From Limosilactobacillus pulli (lineage in GTDB: Bacteria > Bacillota > Bacilli > Lactobacillales > Lactobacillaceae), in assembly GCF_947381555.1 (NCBI RefSeq), contig NZ_CANCWQ010000005.1, positions 1-64,000 of the forward strand: a stretch of 64,000 nt of DNA. Reading direction: 5' to 3'. Below are positions 17,062 through 26,398 of the stretch, in pieces (position 1 is the first letter of the stretch; every line of letters begins with the position of its first letter). The notes under the pieces are model-generated. The model was not told the DNA's origin and ran no database searches. It saw only the letters and a list, made by a program, of their open reading frames with translations. A program made the position numbers and the translations under genes.

Positions 17062-18114
17062 CTATTCGCTTAACGCAAGATCCGGATTAGCATTTTTTCT
17101 AGCAAACGACAGACCGGGAACCGCGTTAAGATCCCAGTCGGCTCGATCGCCATGCTGATAATCCACCCAACCGGCTGCTCCAATCATCGCCGCATTGTCG
17201 CCACAAAGCTTCAATGGTGCCATCAAGAGTTCAACATCTGGATGCTGAGTCTTAAGATCTTGTTCTAATCTTGTGCGCAGTCCGTGATTGGCCGCCACGC
17301 CGCCAGCCAAAATCAGCTGCTTAACCGGATAGTCGCTTAATGCCCGCATCGTCTTTTCTGCTAGCACATCAACTACGCTTTGCTGGAAGCTGGCTGCCAG
17401 ATCATATTTATCCAGCTCCTGTCCACGTTGTTTGGCATTGTGAACGGTATTGATAAAGGCGCTCTTTAAACCACTAAAGCTGAAATCGTAATTATCCTCT
17501 TTTTCCATTGCCCGCGGAAAATGAAAGGTATCTGATCCCTTGGCCGCCCATTCATCAATCGTCTTACCGGCCGGATAGTTGACGCCCAGCACCCGACCAA
17601 TCTTGTCATAGGCTTCACCGGCTGCGTCATCACGCGTTTCGCCAATAATCTCATATTCATGCTCGCTGGCCATATAGACCAGTTCGGTATGCCCGCCTGA
17701 AACCAAAAGCGCCAGCTGTGGGTATGCAAACTCGCTTTCAAAACGAGCCGCATACAAGTGCCCTGCCATATGATTAACCGGCACCAATGGCAGATGATGC
17801 GCCCAAGCAACCATTTTGGCAGCCGTTACGCCAACCAAAAGCGAGCCGACCAGCCCTGGTCCATATGTAACGGCAACTGCGCTCAGCTCATCATAATCAA
17901 CTCCTGATTCAACCAGCGCCTTATCAATGCATTTGGTAATCTGTTCAATATGATGGCGACTGGCAACTTCAGGTACAACACCACCAAAGCGCTGATGACT
18001 CAAAATCTGGGTTGCTACGATATTGCTCAAGATCTTTTGTCCATCCTCTACGACGGCCACGCTGGTTTCGTCACAGCTGCTCTCAAATGCCAAAATCAAG
18101 TTTCTCTTTGCCAC
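17062..18114 (-). CDS. tsaD: tRNA t6A37 threonylcarbamoyltransferase TsaD
   Basis: Transfers threonylcarbamoyl from its AMP ester to A37 of ANN-decoding tRNAs, acting with TsaB and TsaE. ASKHA fold with AFESSCDETSVA at the N-terminus, the metal-binding His pair in VNHMAGHLYA and a nucleotide segment LLVSGGHTE. Length (350 aa) is normal. It starts at GTG with AAAGGAA upstream and is last in tsaB-rimI-tsaD. Confidence 0.97.
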   Translation of the reverse strand: MAKRNLILAFESSCDETSVAVVEDGQKILSNIVATQILSHQRFGGVVPEVASRHHIEQITKCIDKALVESGVDYDELSAVAVTYGPGLVGSLLVGVTAAKMVAWAHHLPLVPVNHMAGHLYAARFESEFAYPQLALLVSGGHTELVYMASEHEYEIIGETRDDAAGEAYDKIGRVLGVNYPAGKTIDEWAAKGSDTFHFPRAMEKEDNYDFSFSGLKSAFINTVHNAKQRGQELDKYDLAASFQQSVVDVLAEKTMRALSDYPVKQLILAGGVAANHGLRTRLEQDLKTQHPDVELLMAPLKLCGDNAAMIGAAGWVDYQHGDRADWDLNAVPGLSFARKNANPDLALSE

Positions 18115-18116
18115 TT

Positions 18117-18683
18117 TTATTCTATTCCTTTCAAATTTTCCAGCTGAGCGACCATGTCCAATGCATCTTCATGATCGTCCAGATAATAATGCCGTTTGAT
18201 CTCACCATCGATAAAGCCCATCTGCCGATAGAGCCGCTGAGCCTGGTAATTTGATACTCTAACCTCCAGGCTCAGCGTTTTCATTTTCTGAGCTAAGGCA
18301 AGCTGTCTAATCGTTTGCAGCAGATAGGTACCAATACCTTGCCTTTGATAAGCCGGATGGACGGCAAAATTGGTGATATGCGCATCGGCTTTATCCTGAT
18401 CAAAGGCACAGCCAATAAAACCCAGCACATCGGCTTCAGCGTTTTTCAACACCAAATATAGCCGATCATTACGCTTCAGATCCGCGGCAAACGCGGCTCG
18501 ATTCCACGGTGCCACGCCATAAATCAGTTCTTCGATATGGACCATGGCGGCAATATCGGCTTCTTTGGCCTGACAGATCATCCCTGGCTTTTGATTGATA
18601 CTGATTGAACGGCTGGCAAACGTCATTGGTACCCGGTCAATACCGTTAGTCTGCTCTAGCCAATTTTTAAACTTCTCGAACAT
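18117..18683 (-). CDS. rimI: ribosomal protein S18 alanine N-acetyltransferase
   Basis: GNAT enzyme expected to acetylate the N-terminus of S18. The acetyl-CoA pyrophosphate loop YQRQGIGTYLL and the SLEVRVSNYQAQRLYRQMGF segment are typical of RimI. An N-terminal extension of about 35 residues precedes the GNAT core. The ATG at 18683 has a short-spaced AGG and overlaps the tsaB 3' end; an ATG at 18701 is the alternative. The location between tsaB and tsaD is conserved in Firmicutes. Confidence 0.92.
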   Translation of the reverse strand: MFEKFKNWLEQTNGIDRVPMTFASRSISINQKPGMICQAKEADIAAMVHIEELIYGVAPWNRAAFAADLKRNDRLYLVLKNAEADVLGFIGCAFDQDKADAHITNFAVHPAYQRQGIGTYLLQTIRQLALAQKMKTLSLEVRVSNYQAQRLYRQMGFIDGEIKRHYYLDDHEDALDMVAQLENLKGIE

Positions 18684-19392
18684 AGTCCTGCTTGGGTGCA
18701 TCTGGATGCTGATGCTGCCAGACTGCTTCAGCCTCTGTAATTCTCAGATATTGTGGCACAAAGTCGTCGATATCTTGGACCGGAGTTTCTTTTGCGCCCA
18801 GCAGTGCCAGCTGATAGGTTGACGGAATCGCAAATGCAGACGATAAAAACTGTATTTGTTTAGGGACAGCGGTCAGCTGTTTTTTGAGACGATCAGTCAG
18901 CTCCCCTGCCAATAAGACCGGTTTTTCAAATTTTACCAATTGCTCCAGTAAATCCTGCATTGAAAGGTGCTGATCATTAAGCACACTGATCAGCTGACCA
19001 TCCTTCCATTGATAGGCCCCGGCAAAAACGTTTCCGCGCCGAGCATCAAAAAATGGTACGATCAAGGCATTCGTACCTGGATTAACGTTGGCAGCTACCG
19101 TCTTGAGACTGGAAATACCAACCAATTCGATTTTTAATGTATCGGCCAATACCTTGGCACTGGTAACTGCGATTCGAATTCCAGTATATGATCCAGGACC
19201 CTGGGCAACGACAATACGATCCAAGTCTTGCGGCTGCCATTGTACTTTTTGGAATAGATCGTCAATTACCGGTAAAAGAAAAATGCTGTGATTACGTACC
19301 ATGTTTAAAGTCGTCGTGGCCAAGAGCTGATCGTTTTCTACCAGGGCCACACTCATGGGATGATTAGAGGTATCAATTGCAAGTATTCTCAT
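18667..19392 (-). CDS. tsaB: tRNA t6A biosynthesis protein TsaB
   Basis: Catalytically inactive TsaD paralogue that forms a heterodimer with TsaD. ILAIDTSNHPMSVAL at the N-terminus, VVAQGPGSYTGIRI and GISSLKTVA are the usual TsaB motifs (241 aa). First gene of the t6A unit; overlaps rimI. Confidence 0.95.
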   Translation of the reverse strand: MRILAIDTSNHPMSVALVENDQLLATTTLNMVRNHSIFLLPVIDDLFQKVQWQPQDLDRIVVAQGPGSYTGIRIAVTSAKVLADTLKIELVGISSLKTVAANVNPGTNALIVPFFDARRGNVFAGAYQWKDGQLISVLNDQHLSMQDLLEQLVKFEKPVLLAGELTDRLKKQLTAVPKQIQFLSSAFAIPSTYQLALLGAKETPVQDIDDFVPQYLRITEAEAVWQHQHPDAPKQDYVREV

Positions 19393-19436
19393 GTCATTCT
19401 CGTTCCTTTCATACTTAGCAATTTTATCACACTACT

Positions 19437-19482
19437 AAAAAATGAGTGAGCCAAGCATTGCAAGTCTTGTCACACTCATTTT
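19437..19482 (-). terminator. terminator after galE
   Basis: AAAATGAGTG pairs with CACTCATTTTTT around an inner CAAG/CTTG stem, just after the galE stop. Confidence 0.8.
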
Positions 19483-19498
19483 AATAATCAATCAAAGA

Positions 19499-20497
19499 TT
19501 AGTTGTTACGGTCATCGTAGCCCTTTGGATGAGTGGAATGCCACTTCCAGGCTGTTGCAATGATATCGTGCACGTCATCGAACTTTGGCTTCCATCCCAA
19601 AACCTCACGTGCCTTTTCACTGGCTGCAACCAAAGAGTCTGGGTCACCAGGACGACGAGGTGCCATCTTGGCAGGAATCTCCTTGCCCGTAACCTCACGC
19701 GCAGCTTCTAGCATCTGCTTGTTGGAAAAACCAGTTGACGAGCCCAGGTTGAACTGGTTGGACTGGTTGTTCTTCTTTAAGTACTGCAGTGCCAAAATGT
19801 GGGCATCGGCCAGGTCCATAACATGAACGTAGTCACGCACGTTGGTACCATCCGGCGTGTTGTAGTCATCACCAAAGATGCTCAGTTCCTTACGCTTGCC
19901 TTGAGCAACCTGCATGATGATTGGAACCAAGTGCGTTTCTGGTCCATGGTCTTCACCAATCGTGCCATCAGGAGCCGCACCAGCCACGTTGAAGTAGCGC
20001 AGAGCTACGAACTTAATGCCATAAGCCTTGTCAGCCCAAGCCATCATTTGTTCCATCATCAGCTTGGACAGGCCGTATGGGTTGATTGGCTTTTGTGGAT
20101 CGGTTTCCTTGATTGGCATGTGTTCTGGCGTACCGTAAGTAGCTGCCGTTGAGCTGAAGACGATGTACTTAACGCCAAAGTCACGCATCGCTTCCAACAG
20201 CGTAACCATACCACTCGTGTTGTTGTCAAAGTACTTCAAAGGCTCACTCATTGATTCGGGAACGATTGAAAAGGCCGCAAAGTGAACAACGGCTTCAATG
20301 TCTTCGTTGACAAAGATCCGGTCCAAAAAGGCGCGGTCGCGAATGTCGCCATAGTAGAACTTAGCCTTTGGATTGATTGCTTTTTTGTGTCCAGTTGAAA
20401 GGTTGTCTGCTACGACAACGTCATAACCATGTTCAATTAAATCTTTAACCATGTGTGAGCCAATGTATCCGGCCCCACCTGCAACTAAAATAGCCAA
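19499..20497 (-). CDS. galE: UDP-glucose 4-epimerase
   Basis: Interconverts UDP-glucose and UDP-galactose for the Leloir pathway and cell-surface glycans. Extended SDR (332 aa) with GGAGYIGSH near the N-terminus, the Ser/Thr region FSSTAATYG and YGLSKLMME (catalytic Tyr and Lys). The start is TTG with GGGAGG 8 nt upstream. It stands alone, with its own TATAAT (20553-20558, extended -10) and terminator; no other gal gene is adjacent. Confidence 0.95.
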   Translation of the reverse strand: MAILVAGGAGYIGSHMVKDLIEHGYDVVVADNLSTGHKKAINPKAKFYYGDIRDRAFLDRIFVNEDIEAVVHFAAFSIVPESMSEPLKYFDNNTSGMVTLLEAMRDFGVKYIVFSSTAATYGTPEHMPIKETDPQKPINPYGLSKLMMEQMMAWADKAYGIKFVALRYFNVAGAAPDGTIGEDHGPETHLVPIIMQVAQGKRKELSIFGDDYNTPDGTNVRDYVHVMDLADAHILALQYLKKNNQSNQFNLGSSTGFSNKQMLEAAREVTGKEIPAKMAPRRPGDPDSLVAASEKAREVLGWKPKFDDVHDIIATAWKWHSTHPKGYDDRNN

Positions 20498-20552
20498 AGT
20501 GTTTTCCTCCCTTAACTTGACAGGTTTACCTCATCGTTTCTCTCTTGGTAAA

Positions 20553-20558
20553 ATTATA
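20553..20558 (-). promoter_or_regulatory. -10 element of galE
   Basis: TATAAT with an upstream TG (TGTTATAAT), 56 bp before the TTG start. The -35 is poor, as is common with extended -10 promoters. Confidence 0.55.
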
Positions 20559-20605
20559 ACATAAAATTTTAGTAAAACCCTAGTCTGATTCAAAATTTAA
20601 AAATT

Positions 20606-21565
20606 TTAATCATTTAATGGCTGCACAATGCTGCTCATAATCTCGTGATCCAAAAACTTGAACAACAATCCTTCTCTAAGCCCATTGTTGCTAAAAGTCA
20701 GCTCCTTGACATCCAATTGACGCAAAATTGCCATCAATGGCAGCAAGCCCCCAACAATAACGTCTGCACGTTCAGAGGCAATGCCGTGGACGCTGGCACG
20801 CTGCTTTTTGTCCATCGCCAACAGCGAGTGCATAATCCGGTTGGCATCATCAGTCGACATTTTCAAACCATGAACCGGCAACCGTCCTTTGCCCTGTGAT
20901 TCCAGCTGCCAGCGATAGATCTTAGCCAGGGCCCGATTGCTGCCGCCTAGTGCCACGACTTCTTGATGCCGTGCTCGCTGCAGCCAGTGCTGAGGTCCCA
21001 AGGCGTGATCGACTCTGACGATGGCATCGAACAGATCGGCTGAGTTGATGCGATCATCAAGATGATACTTTTGAGAAAGCAGCACTGAACCAATTGGTAG
21101 ACTGATAATCTCTTCAGCCTGCCCGTCATCGACATAGATCAGCTCCATGCTGGCCCCGCCCGTATCAATAATCAGACCATTTTTAATTGGCAAGGTTCTG
21201 GTGACGCCAACATAGTCTAAATAAGCCTCTCGCTCACCAGAGATTACTTTAATGTTAAAACCGGTTTCTTCTTTAACCCGCTTTAAAAACTCGATCTGAT
21301 TGGCTGCTTGACGAACCGCGGCCGTCGCCACTGCGATTACGCGGACGTTTTCCAGTACCATGCAGATCTGCTTGAAGTCTTTAAGAGCTGCAATCGTTCG
21401 TTCCATCGGCGTCGGCTTAAGCATTTTTTCTGGGCCCATATTTTCCGAGAGTCGAACGTATTCTTTTTCGTAGCGCACCAGATTATAGTTGCCGGACTCA
21501 TCAATTTCAGTAACTTGCAGTCGAACCGAATTCGAGCCCAGATCGATAACCGCCAGATTAATCAT
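20606..21565 (-). CDS. ppx: exopolyphosphatase, Ppx/GppA family
   Basis: Hydrolyses terminal phosphates of polyphosphate (or pppGpp). ASKHA fold with AVIDLGSNSVRL (phosphate 1), the catalytic Glu region ISGEREAYLDY and LIIDTGGASMEL (phosphate 2) intact. About 319 aa, the short form without an HD domain. ATG at 21565 follows AAGAAAGG and overlaps the ppk stop in ATGATTAA, so it is coupled to the kinase that makes its substrate. Confidence 0.93.
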   Translation of the reverse strand: MINLAVIDLGSNSVRLQVTEIDESGNYNLVRYEKEYVRLSENMGPEKMLKPTPMERTIAALKDFKQICMVLENVRVIAVATAAVRQAANQIEFLKRVKEETGFNIKVISGEREAYLDYVGVTRTLPIKNGLIIDTGGASMELIYVDDGQAEEIISLPIGSVLLSQKYHLDDRINSADLFDAIVRVDHALGPQHWLQRARHQEVVALGGSNRALAKIYRWQLESQGKGRLPVHGLKMSTDDANRIMHSLLAMDKKQRASVHGIASERADVIVGGLLPLMAILRQLDVKELTFSNNGLREGLLFKFLDHEIMSSIVQPLND

Positions 21566-23807
21566 TAGTTTCGCCTTTCTTATCATCGCTCAAGTGCAGA
21601 TTGGAATCATGACGCATCATTGGCTGGAAAGCACTGGCTGCTTGATGCTGCTCGGTTTCCTTCTTGTCAGCTCGGTTGGCTGCTTGAGCCTGCTTAATAA
21701 AGTACTCCTGGCAGCTGAATGGCTGTGCCTTGCCGCGATCAATGCGGTCATATTTGTTGCCATGCAAAATCCGTGTTTTGACATTGTCTTGCCACATCTT
21801 GTCAAAAATATCAATTGCTCGGGCCTTGGTATCACTTTCCAAAACTGGGAACAGCTCCTCAACGCGCCGGTTTAAGTTCCGCGTCATCATATCGGCACTG
21901 GCCAGATAGATCTCTTCATGACCGTTGCCTTTGAAGTAGTAGATTCGTGAGTGCTCCAAAAAACGTCCAACGATTGAGTGCACCTCAATGTTTTCGTGCA
22001 GCTGTGGCAGATCGTTACGCAGACAGGTAATCCCACGAATCAGCAGCTGAATCTTAACGCCAGCCGCAGCCGCTTCATAAAGTCGTGCAATAATCTGCTT
22101 ATCAGACAGCGAATTCATCTTCATGCGGATCAAAGCTGGGCTGCCTGCCTTGGCGATTTTGATCTGTTCATCGATCTTGGTGTCGATAAACTCACGAATG
22201 CCATCAGGCGAGACACGTAGCTTGTGGAAATACCTTGGCCGTGCAAAACCCGAAAGCATGTTGAACAGGTTGGTCATATCCTCGCCCAGTTCGTAGTCGC
22301 ACGTAAACAGTCCCATATCAGTGTAGAAATGAGCCGTAACATCATTGTAGTTACCAGTTCCTAGATGCATGTAGCGCCGGATGCCATCCTCGTCACGCCG
22401 AATAACCAATGCCAGCTTACAGTGCGTCTTTAAGCCAACCAGCCCGTAGATGACATGACAGCCCATTCTTTCCAGCCGTCGTGCCCAGCGAACGTTGTTT
22501 TGTTCATCAAAGCGTGCCTTGACTTCAACCAAAACCGTTACCTGCTTGCCTTGCTGAGCAGCCATCCCCAGATACTTGATGATTGGCGAGTTGCCCGATA
22601 CCCGATACAGCGTCATCTTAATGGCCAGTACTTGATCATCGGTAGCTGCTTGATGAATGAAATTGACGACTGACTGGAAATCATCATAAGGATGCTGAAC
22701 CAGATGATCCTTGTTTCTAATCGCAGCAAAAATATTGTGATCCATATCAAAGCAAGGAGCAAGATGTGCTTTGAATGGTTGGTAGCGCAAGTCATCGTGT
22801 CCCTTAACCATGCCGGAAAGCTTCTTTAAAAACGTCAGGTCGACTGGTCCGTTGACGCGATAGACTGCTGTTTCATTGACATGCAGGTTCTTAATCAGAT
22901 GATTTTCCAACCATGGATCGATGTCGCGCTCAACTTCCAGACGCATGACGTGCCCATGCTCACGTTCCCGTAATTGATGCTGAACCGCCCGCAAAAGATC
23001 TGAGGTGTCTTCTTCGGCAACGTCTAAATCCATGTCTCGCATGACCCGATAAGTACCAGATGAGATGATCCGGTATCCTGGGAACAGCACCGACAAAAAC
23101 TCTTTAATCAGCTCATCCAATAAAACGAATTGATTTTCGCCCGGCAGCTTGACCAAGCGTTTGTAGATCTCAGGTACCCGCACCGTGGCAAACTTTTCCT
23201 CATTTTCGGTATTTTCGTCATGCGGCTCTTGCGAACGACCTTGAATCTCTTGATCGCCTTCCAAAATCTCGTGCTCTTTGACGTGTAGGCTTTCAGGATC
23301 GCGTTCCAGTTTGATGGCAATGTTGAGCGAGTTGTTGGAAATAAATGGAAATGGTCGTGACGTATCATCGGCCATTGGCGTCAAAACCGGCATCAATTCC
23401 TCATTAAAGTAGCGACGCACGTATTCATACTGTTCTGCTCCCAGCTCTCTGATGTGCAGAATCCGAATGTCTTGGGCCGCTAATTCTGGTAGCAGTTTTT
23501 CATTATAGACCTGATAGCGCTGCTCGACCATGCCATGCTCTTTTTGATTAACCGCATCCAGCTGCTCTTTGGGCGTCATCCCCGAAGCATCGGTAGTCGT
23601 AACATTGGCAGCCGAAAGCTTATGCAGTGAGGCTACCCGTACCATAAAAAACTCATCAACATTGCTTTGCGTAATCCCCAAAAAATTGGCCCGTTCCAGC
23701 AATGGATTTTCAGATGCCAAAGCTTCCTCTAAGACTCGGCCATTAAAGTCGATCCAGGAAAGCTCACGGTTGACGTAGTTTTGTGGTTGATAGAAATCTT
23801 TGTACAT
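21558..23807 (-). CDS. ppk: polyphosphate kinase 1
   Basis: Reversible synthesis of polyphosphate from ATP via a phosphohistidine. NRELSWIDFNGRVLEEA and NVDEFFMVRVA mark the N and head domains; the catalytic His lies in GLKTHCKLALV, and a second His-containing HLGTGNYND segment follows. About 749 aa. GGAAGGGGAG sits 7 nt before the ATG at 23807 (another ATG at 23810). It lies between two Ppx/GppA-type genes. An acidic, Glu-rich insert (DENTENEEKF) is present in the head region. Confidence 0.96.
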   Translation of the reverse strand: MYKDFYQPQNYVNRELSWIDFNGRVLEEALASENPLLERANFLGITQSNVDEFFMVRVASLHKLSAANVTTTDASGMTPKEQLDAVNQKEHGMVEQRYQVYNEKLLPELAAQDIRILHIRELGAEQYEYVRRYFNEELMPVLTPMADDTSRPFPFISNNSLNIAIKLERDPESLHVKEHEILEGDQEIQGRSQEPHDENTENEEKFATVRVPEIYKRLVKLPGENQFVLLDELIKEFLSVLFPGYRIISSGTYRVMRDMDLDVAEEDTSDLLRAVQHQLREREHGHVMRLEVERDIDPWLENHLIKNLHVNETAVYRVNGPVDLTFLKKLSGMVKGHDDLRYQPFKAHLAPCFDMDHNIFAAIRNKDHLVQHPYDDFQSVVNFIHQAATDDQVLAIKMTLYRVSGNSPIIKYLGMAAQQGKQVTVLVEVKARFDEQNNVRWARRLERMGCHVIYGLVGLKTHCKLALVIRRDEDGIRRYMHLGTGNYNDVTAHFYTDMGLFTCDYELGEDMTNLFNMLSGFARPRYFHKLRVSPDGIREFIDTKIDEQIKIAKAGSPALIRMKMNSLSDKQIIARLYEAAAAGVKIQLLIRGITCLRNDLPQLHENIEVHSIVGRFLEHSRIYYFKGNGHEEIYLASADMMTRNLNRRVEELFPVLESDTKARAIDIFDKMWQDNVKTRILHGNKYDRIDRGKAQPFSCQEYFIKQAQAANRADKKETEQHQAASAFQPMMRHDSNLHLSDDKKGETND

Positions 23808-23811
23808 CATA

Positions 23812-25311
23812 TTACTCCCCTTCCTTGGCAATCAATTCCGGCTTAAGGCCATATACATCGGTAAACAGCTGATTCTTGCGCTGAAAGGCCCATTTTTCCA
23901 AGACCAGATCATCATTGGCATGTGCCGTAATCAACAGACGATCATCCTGCAGCTTTAACTCAATTCGCGAAATCTTTTGCAGGCGCGAATCGTCCAATGA
24001 GTCGGCCACCCTTAAAATTGCCGCCAGCTTGGCTACGGGCATTTGAATATCATCATCCATATACCGATAGTGAGCCTGAGCAACATCGGGACTTTCCGAG
24101 CTATGATAGCGGGCAACTTCGGCAATCGTGCGGTTGTCATCAGCCGAAAGCCCAATCAGCGGATTGGCTTCTAAAATATATTGCGAATGCCGATAGTGTC
24201 CTTGTGGATTGATAAAATTACCAATGTCTTCAATCTTGCAGGCAATCTCCAACAACAGGCGATCATGCCGATCAAGGCGATGAATTGGCTGCAGCGCATC
24301 AAACAGCTGCAAAGCAACGTGCGTAACAAACGTCGAATGTGCCGTATCGGCTCCATAGCGCTGGGCCATGTTGGCAGCCGAGGTTCGAATCATGTTGTCA
24401 ACCAGTGAATGATCCCCCAGCTGCATGATCGTTAGACCATCAAGAATATGCAGACTGGTAGCATAAATCTTTTGTGCATCCAACAGGTGAATCGTCCGCG
24501 AGATAACCAGATAGTTTGGCAACACCCAATTGACGCTTTGCTCATTGACGTTATAGTGATTGATGATGAACTGATTGGATGAGCTGACGATTCGCTGATA
24601 GCGTTTTTCAAAATCTTCTCGTGGCACCTTGCCCAGCATTTCACCAGGCTTAACATAGCTTTGTGCCATTGTGCCAACGTTATGAATCAGCAGGTTGGAG
24701 TTTTTAACGTGGCGCAGTTCTGGTACCAGGTACTCTAACTTGCTTGAGATGTAGTCTAAGATGATCTCACTTGGCGTCGTCGTGGTCTGACGCAATGTCT
24801 GTGCCAAATGATTGACGCGCGCCTCGCCTAAATCGATATCCCATGACGTTTGAAACTTGCCATGGCGGAAATAGGAAAGGCGCGTAGTATTCAGGCCGAT
24901 CGTCAAAACGTACAGGGCCTTTTTGCTTAATTCATTGAAACGCGGCATCCGTGCCATTACGGCTGCCAATGCACTGGCCATCAATTGATCGTTGCTGAGC
25001 CACTTGATGTCAAGATTAGTGCGAACCTTCAGTTGATCAGCAATGTAGCGGGCCTCAACCAGATTCAGATCTTCTAAGGATCCATAAAAAGTGAATTTTT
25101 CAACTTGATATTCATGCAGAACCCGTTGAAATCCCTGCAGATTATCAACAATTGCCTGCATGTTTTGCGCATAGTTGGCAACGTTGTGGCTGCCAACGAT
25201 CAAGGCTCCTGATTGAACCTCAGTAATAATCTTAAGGGTTGGGAGCTCTATAATCCGAAGCGTCAAGCGATCCGGCTCTAGGAAAATAATCCCAAATAAC
25301 GAATTTTTCAA
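23812..25311 (-). CDS. degenerate Ppx/GppA-like protein with HD-like C-terminal domain
   Basis: About 499 aa, laid out like long Ppx/GppA: an ASKHA-type N-terminal half and a C-terminal HD-like half (from about residue 310). The catalytic marks are eroded. The phosphate-1 loop DxGSNS reads FLEPDRLTL, the phosphate-2 loop DTGGAS reads LTIGLNTTR, and the HD metal pair reads ED in KIEDIGNF (near 361), although HYRHS and ARYHSS remain. It may be a regulatory pseudoenzyme of the ppk operon. Start TTG at 25311 follows GAGGAG; -10 TATAAT lies at 25359-25364. Confidence 0.8.
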   Translation of the reverse strand: MKNSLFGIIFLEPDRLTLRIIELPTLKIITEVQSGALIVGSHNVANYAQNMQAIVDNLQGFQRVLHEYQVEKFTFYGSLEDLNLVEARYIADQLKVRTNLDIKWLSNDQLMASALAAVMARMPRFNELSKKALYVLTIGLNTTRLSYFRHGKFQTSWDIDLGEARVNHLAQTLRQTTTTPSEIILDYISSKLEYLVPELRHVKNSNLLIHNVGTMAQSYVKPGEMLGKVPREDFEKRYQRIVSSSNQFIINHYNVNEQSVNWVLPNYLVISRTIHLLDAQKIYATSLHILDGLTIMQLGDHSLVDNMIRTSAANMAQRYGADTAHSTFVTHVALQLFDALQPIHRLDRHDRLLLEIACKIEDIGNFINPQGHYRHSQYILEANPLIGLSADDNRTIAEVARYHSSESPDVAQAHYRYMDDDIQMPVAKLAAILRVADSLDDSRLQKISRIELKLQDDRLLITAHANDDLVLEKWAFQRKNQLFTDVYGLKPELIAKEGE

Positions 25312-25471
25312 GATAACACTCCTCACATGATTTTATTCATTTGAATGCCCTTTTTTCTATTATATGTTTAAGAATACCACCAATTCCAGACCGTTTGAGC
25401 CTTAAACGTTTTTTGCACGACAAATAAAACAAAATCTCCACTTTGCACTGAATAAAACAGCGGAAAAATAA
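25312..25471. other. intergenic: promoter of the ppx-like/ppk operon
   Basis: Contains the minus-strand -10 TATAAT (25359-25364) about 48 bp before the TTG start of the ppx-like gene. A weak plus-strand hairpin CGTTT-N7-AAACG followed by six T is present near 25392-25414. No ORF is supported. Confidence 0.5.
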
Positions 25472-25499
25472 AAGAGGCTGGGAATTAACTCAACCTCTT
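25472..25499 (-). terminator. terminator after thioesterase unit
   Basis: On the minus strand AAGAGGTTGAG pairs with the CCAGCCTCTT arm (G-U tolerated) and is followed by TTATTTTT. It ends transcripts of the dnaX-to-thioesterase operon. Confidence 0.65.
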
Positions 25500-25521
25500 A
25501 ACTACGTATAGATAACAATGC

Positions 25522-25595
25522 CTCAGCGCAGTAGCTGGCTGGCAGTTCAAACACTGATAAATCAGCATTTGACTGACCTAGCCATCCTTGCGGAG
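25522..25595 (-). ncRNA. long imperfect hairpin in the thioesterase 3' region
   Basis: A nested inverted repeat: CTCAGCGCA (25522-25530) with TTGCGGAG (25588-25595), GGCTGGCAGTTCAAA (25537-25551) with TTTGACTGACCTAGCC (25568-25583), and an inner CTGA/TCAG. It lies between the thioesterase stop and its terminator. It could be a dispersed intergenic repeat, a mobile-element remnant or a 3'UTR RNA. I do not recognise it with certainty. Confidence 0.45.
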
Positions 25596-25618
25596 TTTTT
25601 TCTTACTCTCTTTTTGAT

Positions 25619-26380
25619 TTATTCATACCAGATCATTGTTGAGGCAGCTGACAGTTGACCGTCAAAAACAACCCGGTGATCAGTGGCCAGCTCACCATTT
25701 TCATTATAATATGGGCTGCTGATCTCACTGGTAATGGTTTGACCATAGCGAACCTCTTTTTCATAGCTCATGGTCATGTGCTTGAGCCGATGACTGCTTA
25801 AAAACTCAGCCCCCAGTGGATCCTGCATCCAATCAAAGTAGCGAGCATTATTGACGTGACGATTTGAATCGATGTCAAAGAAGCGGACGTGATAGTTGTT
25901 TTTAAACTTAACGTCTTTCAACTCGCACGCCTTGGCCAGCCTTGGCAACCGCTTTTTTTCTGGACCATGGTAAGGCTCAATGATTGCTGAAGGAATCGAC
26001 ATCAAATGACGAGTCTTGAGATTCATATAGACAAACAAACCTGTCAAGTGTGCGTATTCAATTTTATGATCCGCTGATTGAATCCAAAATTCACGCAAGG
26101 CAAAAAAGCGATTATTGGCAATTGCTCGCGTACCAAGAATTATTTCTTCACCATTGACCGGCTGCTGCTTGGCAAAACTGCCTTCGTAGCTGGTAATCAC
26201 CCAGCTACCGCCATAACTCTGCACGACTGCCGTATCCAGTCCTAGCAAATTACCATGATCTTCTGATACCTGCACGGCCATGCTAATTAGCATGCTCAGG
26301 TTGGGATGGCCGGTAGCATCACATTCATAGTAGCTTAAACGATGCCTGGCTTCATATACCAATGGAGATTCCAACGTCAT
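25619..26380 (-). CDS. acyl-ACP thioesterase
   Basis: Hydrolyses acyl-ACP to free fatty acid. Double hot-dog protein (253 aa): the N-terminal half has the YYECDATGHPNLSML segment and the second half the catalytic DIDSNRHVNNARYFDW. Members are common in lactobacilli and may prune surplus acyl-ACP. It is last in the dnaX-rsmI transcription unit, 18 bp after rsmI, and so is separated from the fab operon. Confidence 0.9.
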   Translation of the reverse strand: MTLESPLVYEARHRLSYYECDATGHPNLSMLISMAVQVSEDHGNLLGLDTAVVQSYGGSWVITSYEGSFAKQQPVNGEEIILGTRAIANNRFFALREFWIQSADHKIEYAHLTGLFVYMNLKTRHLMSIPSAIIEPYHGPEKKRLPRLAKACELKDVKFKNNYHVRFFDIDSNRHVNNARYFDWMQDPLGAEFLSSHRLKHMTMSYEKEVRYGQTITSEISSPYYNENGELATDHRVVFDGQLSAASTMIWYE

Positions 26381-26398
26381 TTCACCTCTTTTAGCGTT

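Noticed and set aside
25392..25414. Plus-strand terminator CGTTT-N7-AAACG-T6
   Set aside because: Only a 5-bp A/T-rich stem and no plus-strand gene upstream; recorded only as a weak hairpin.
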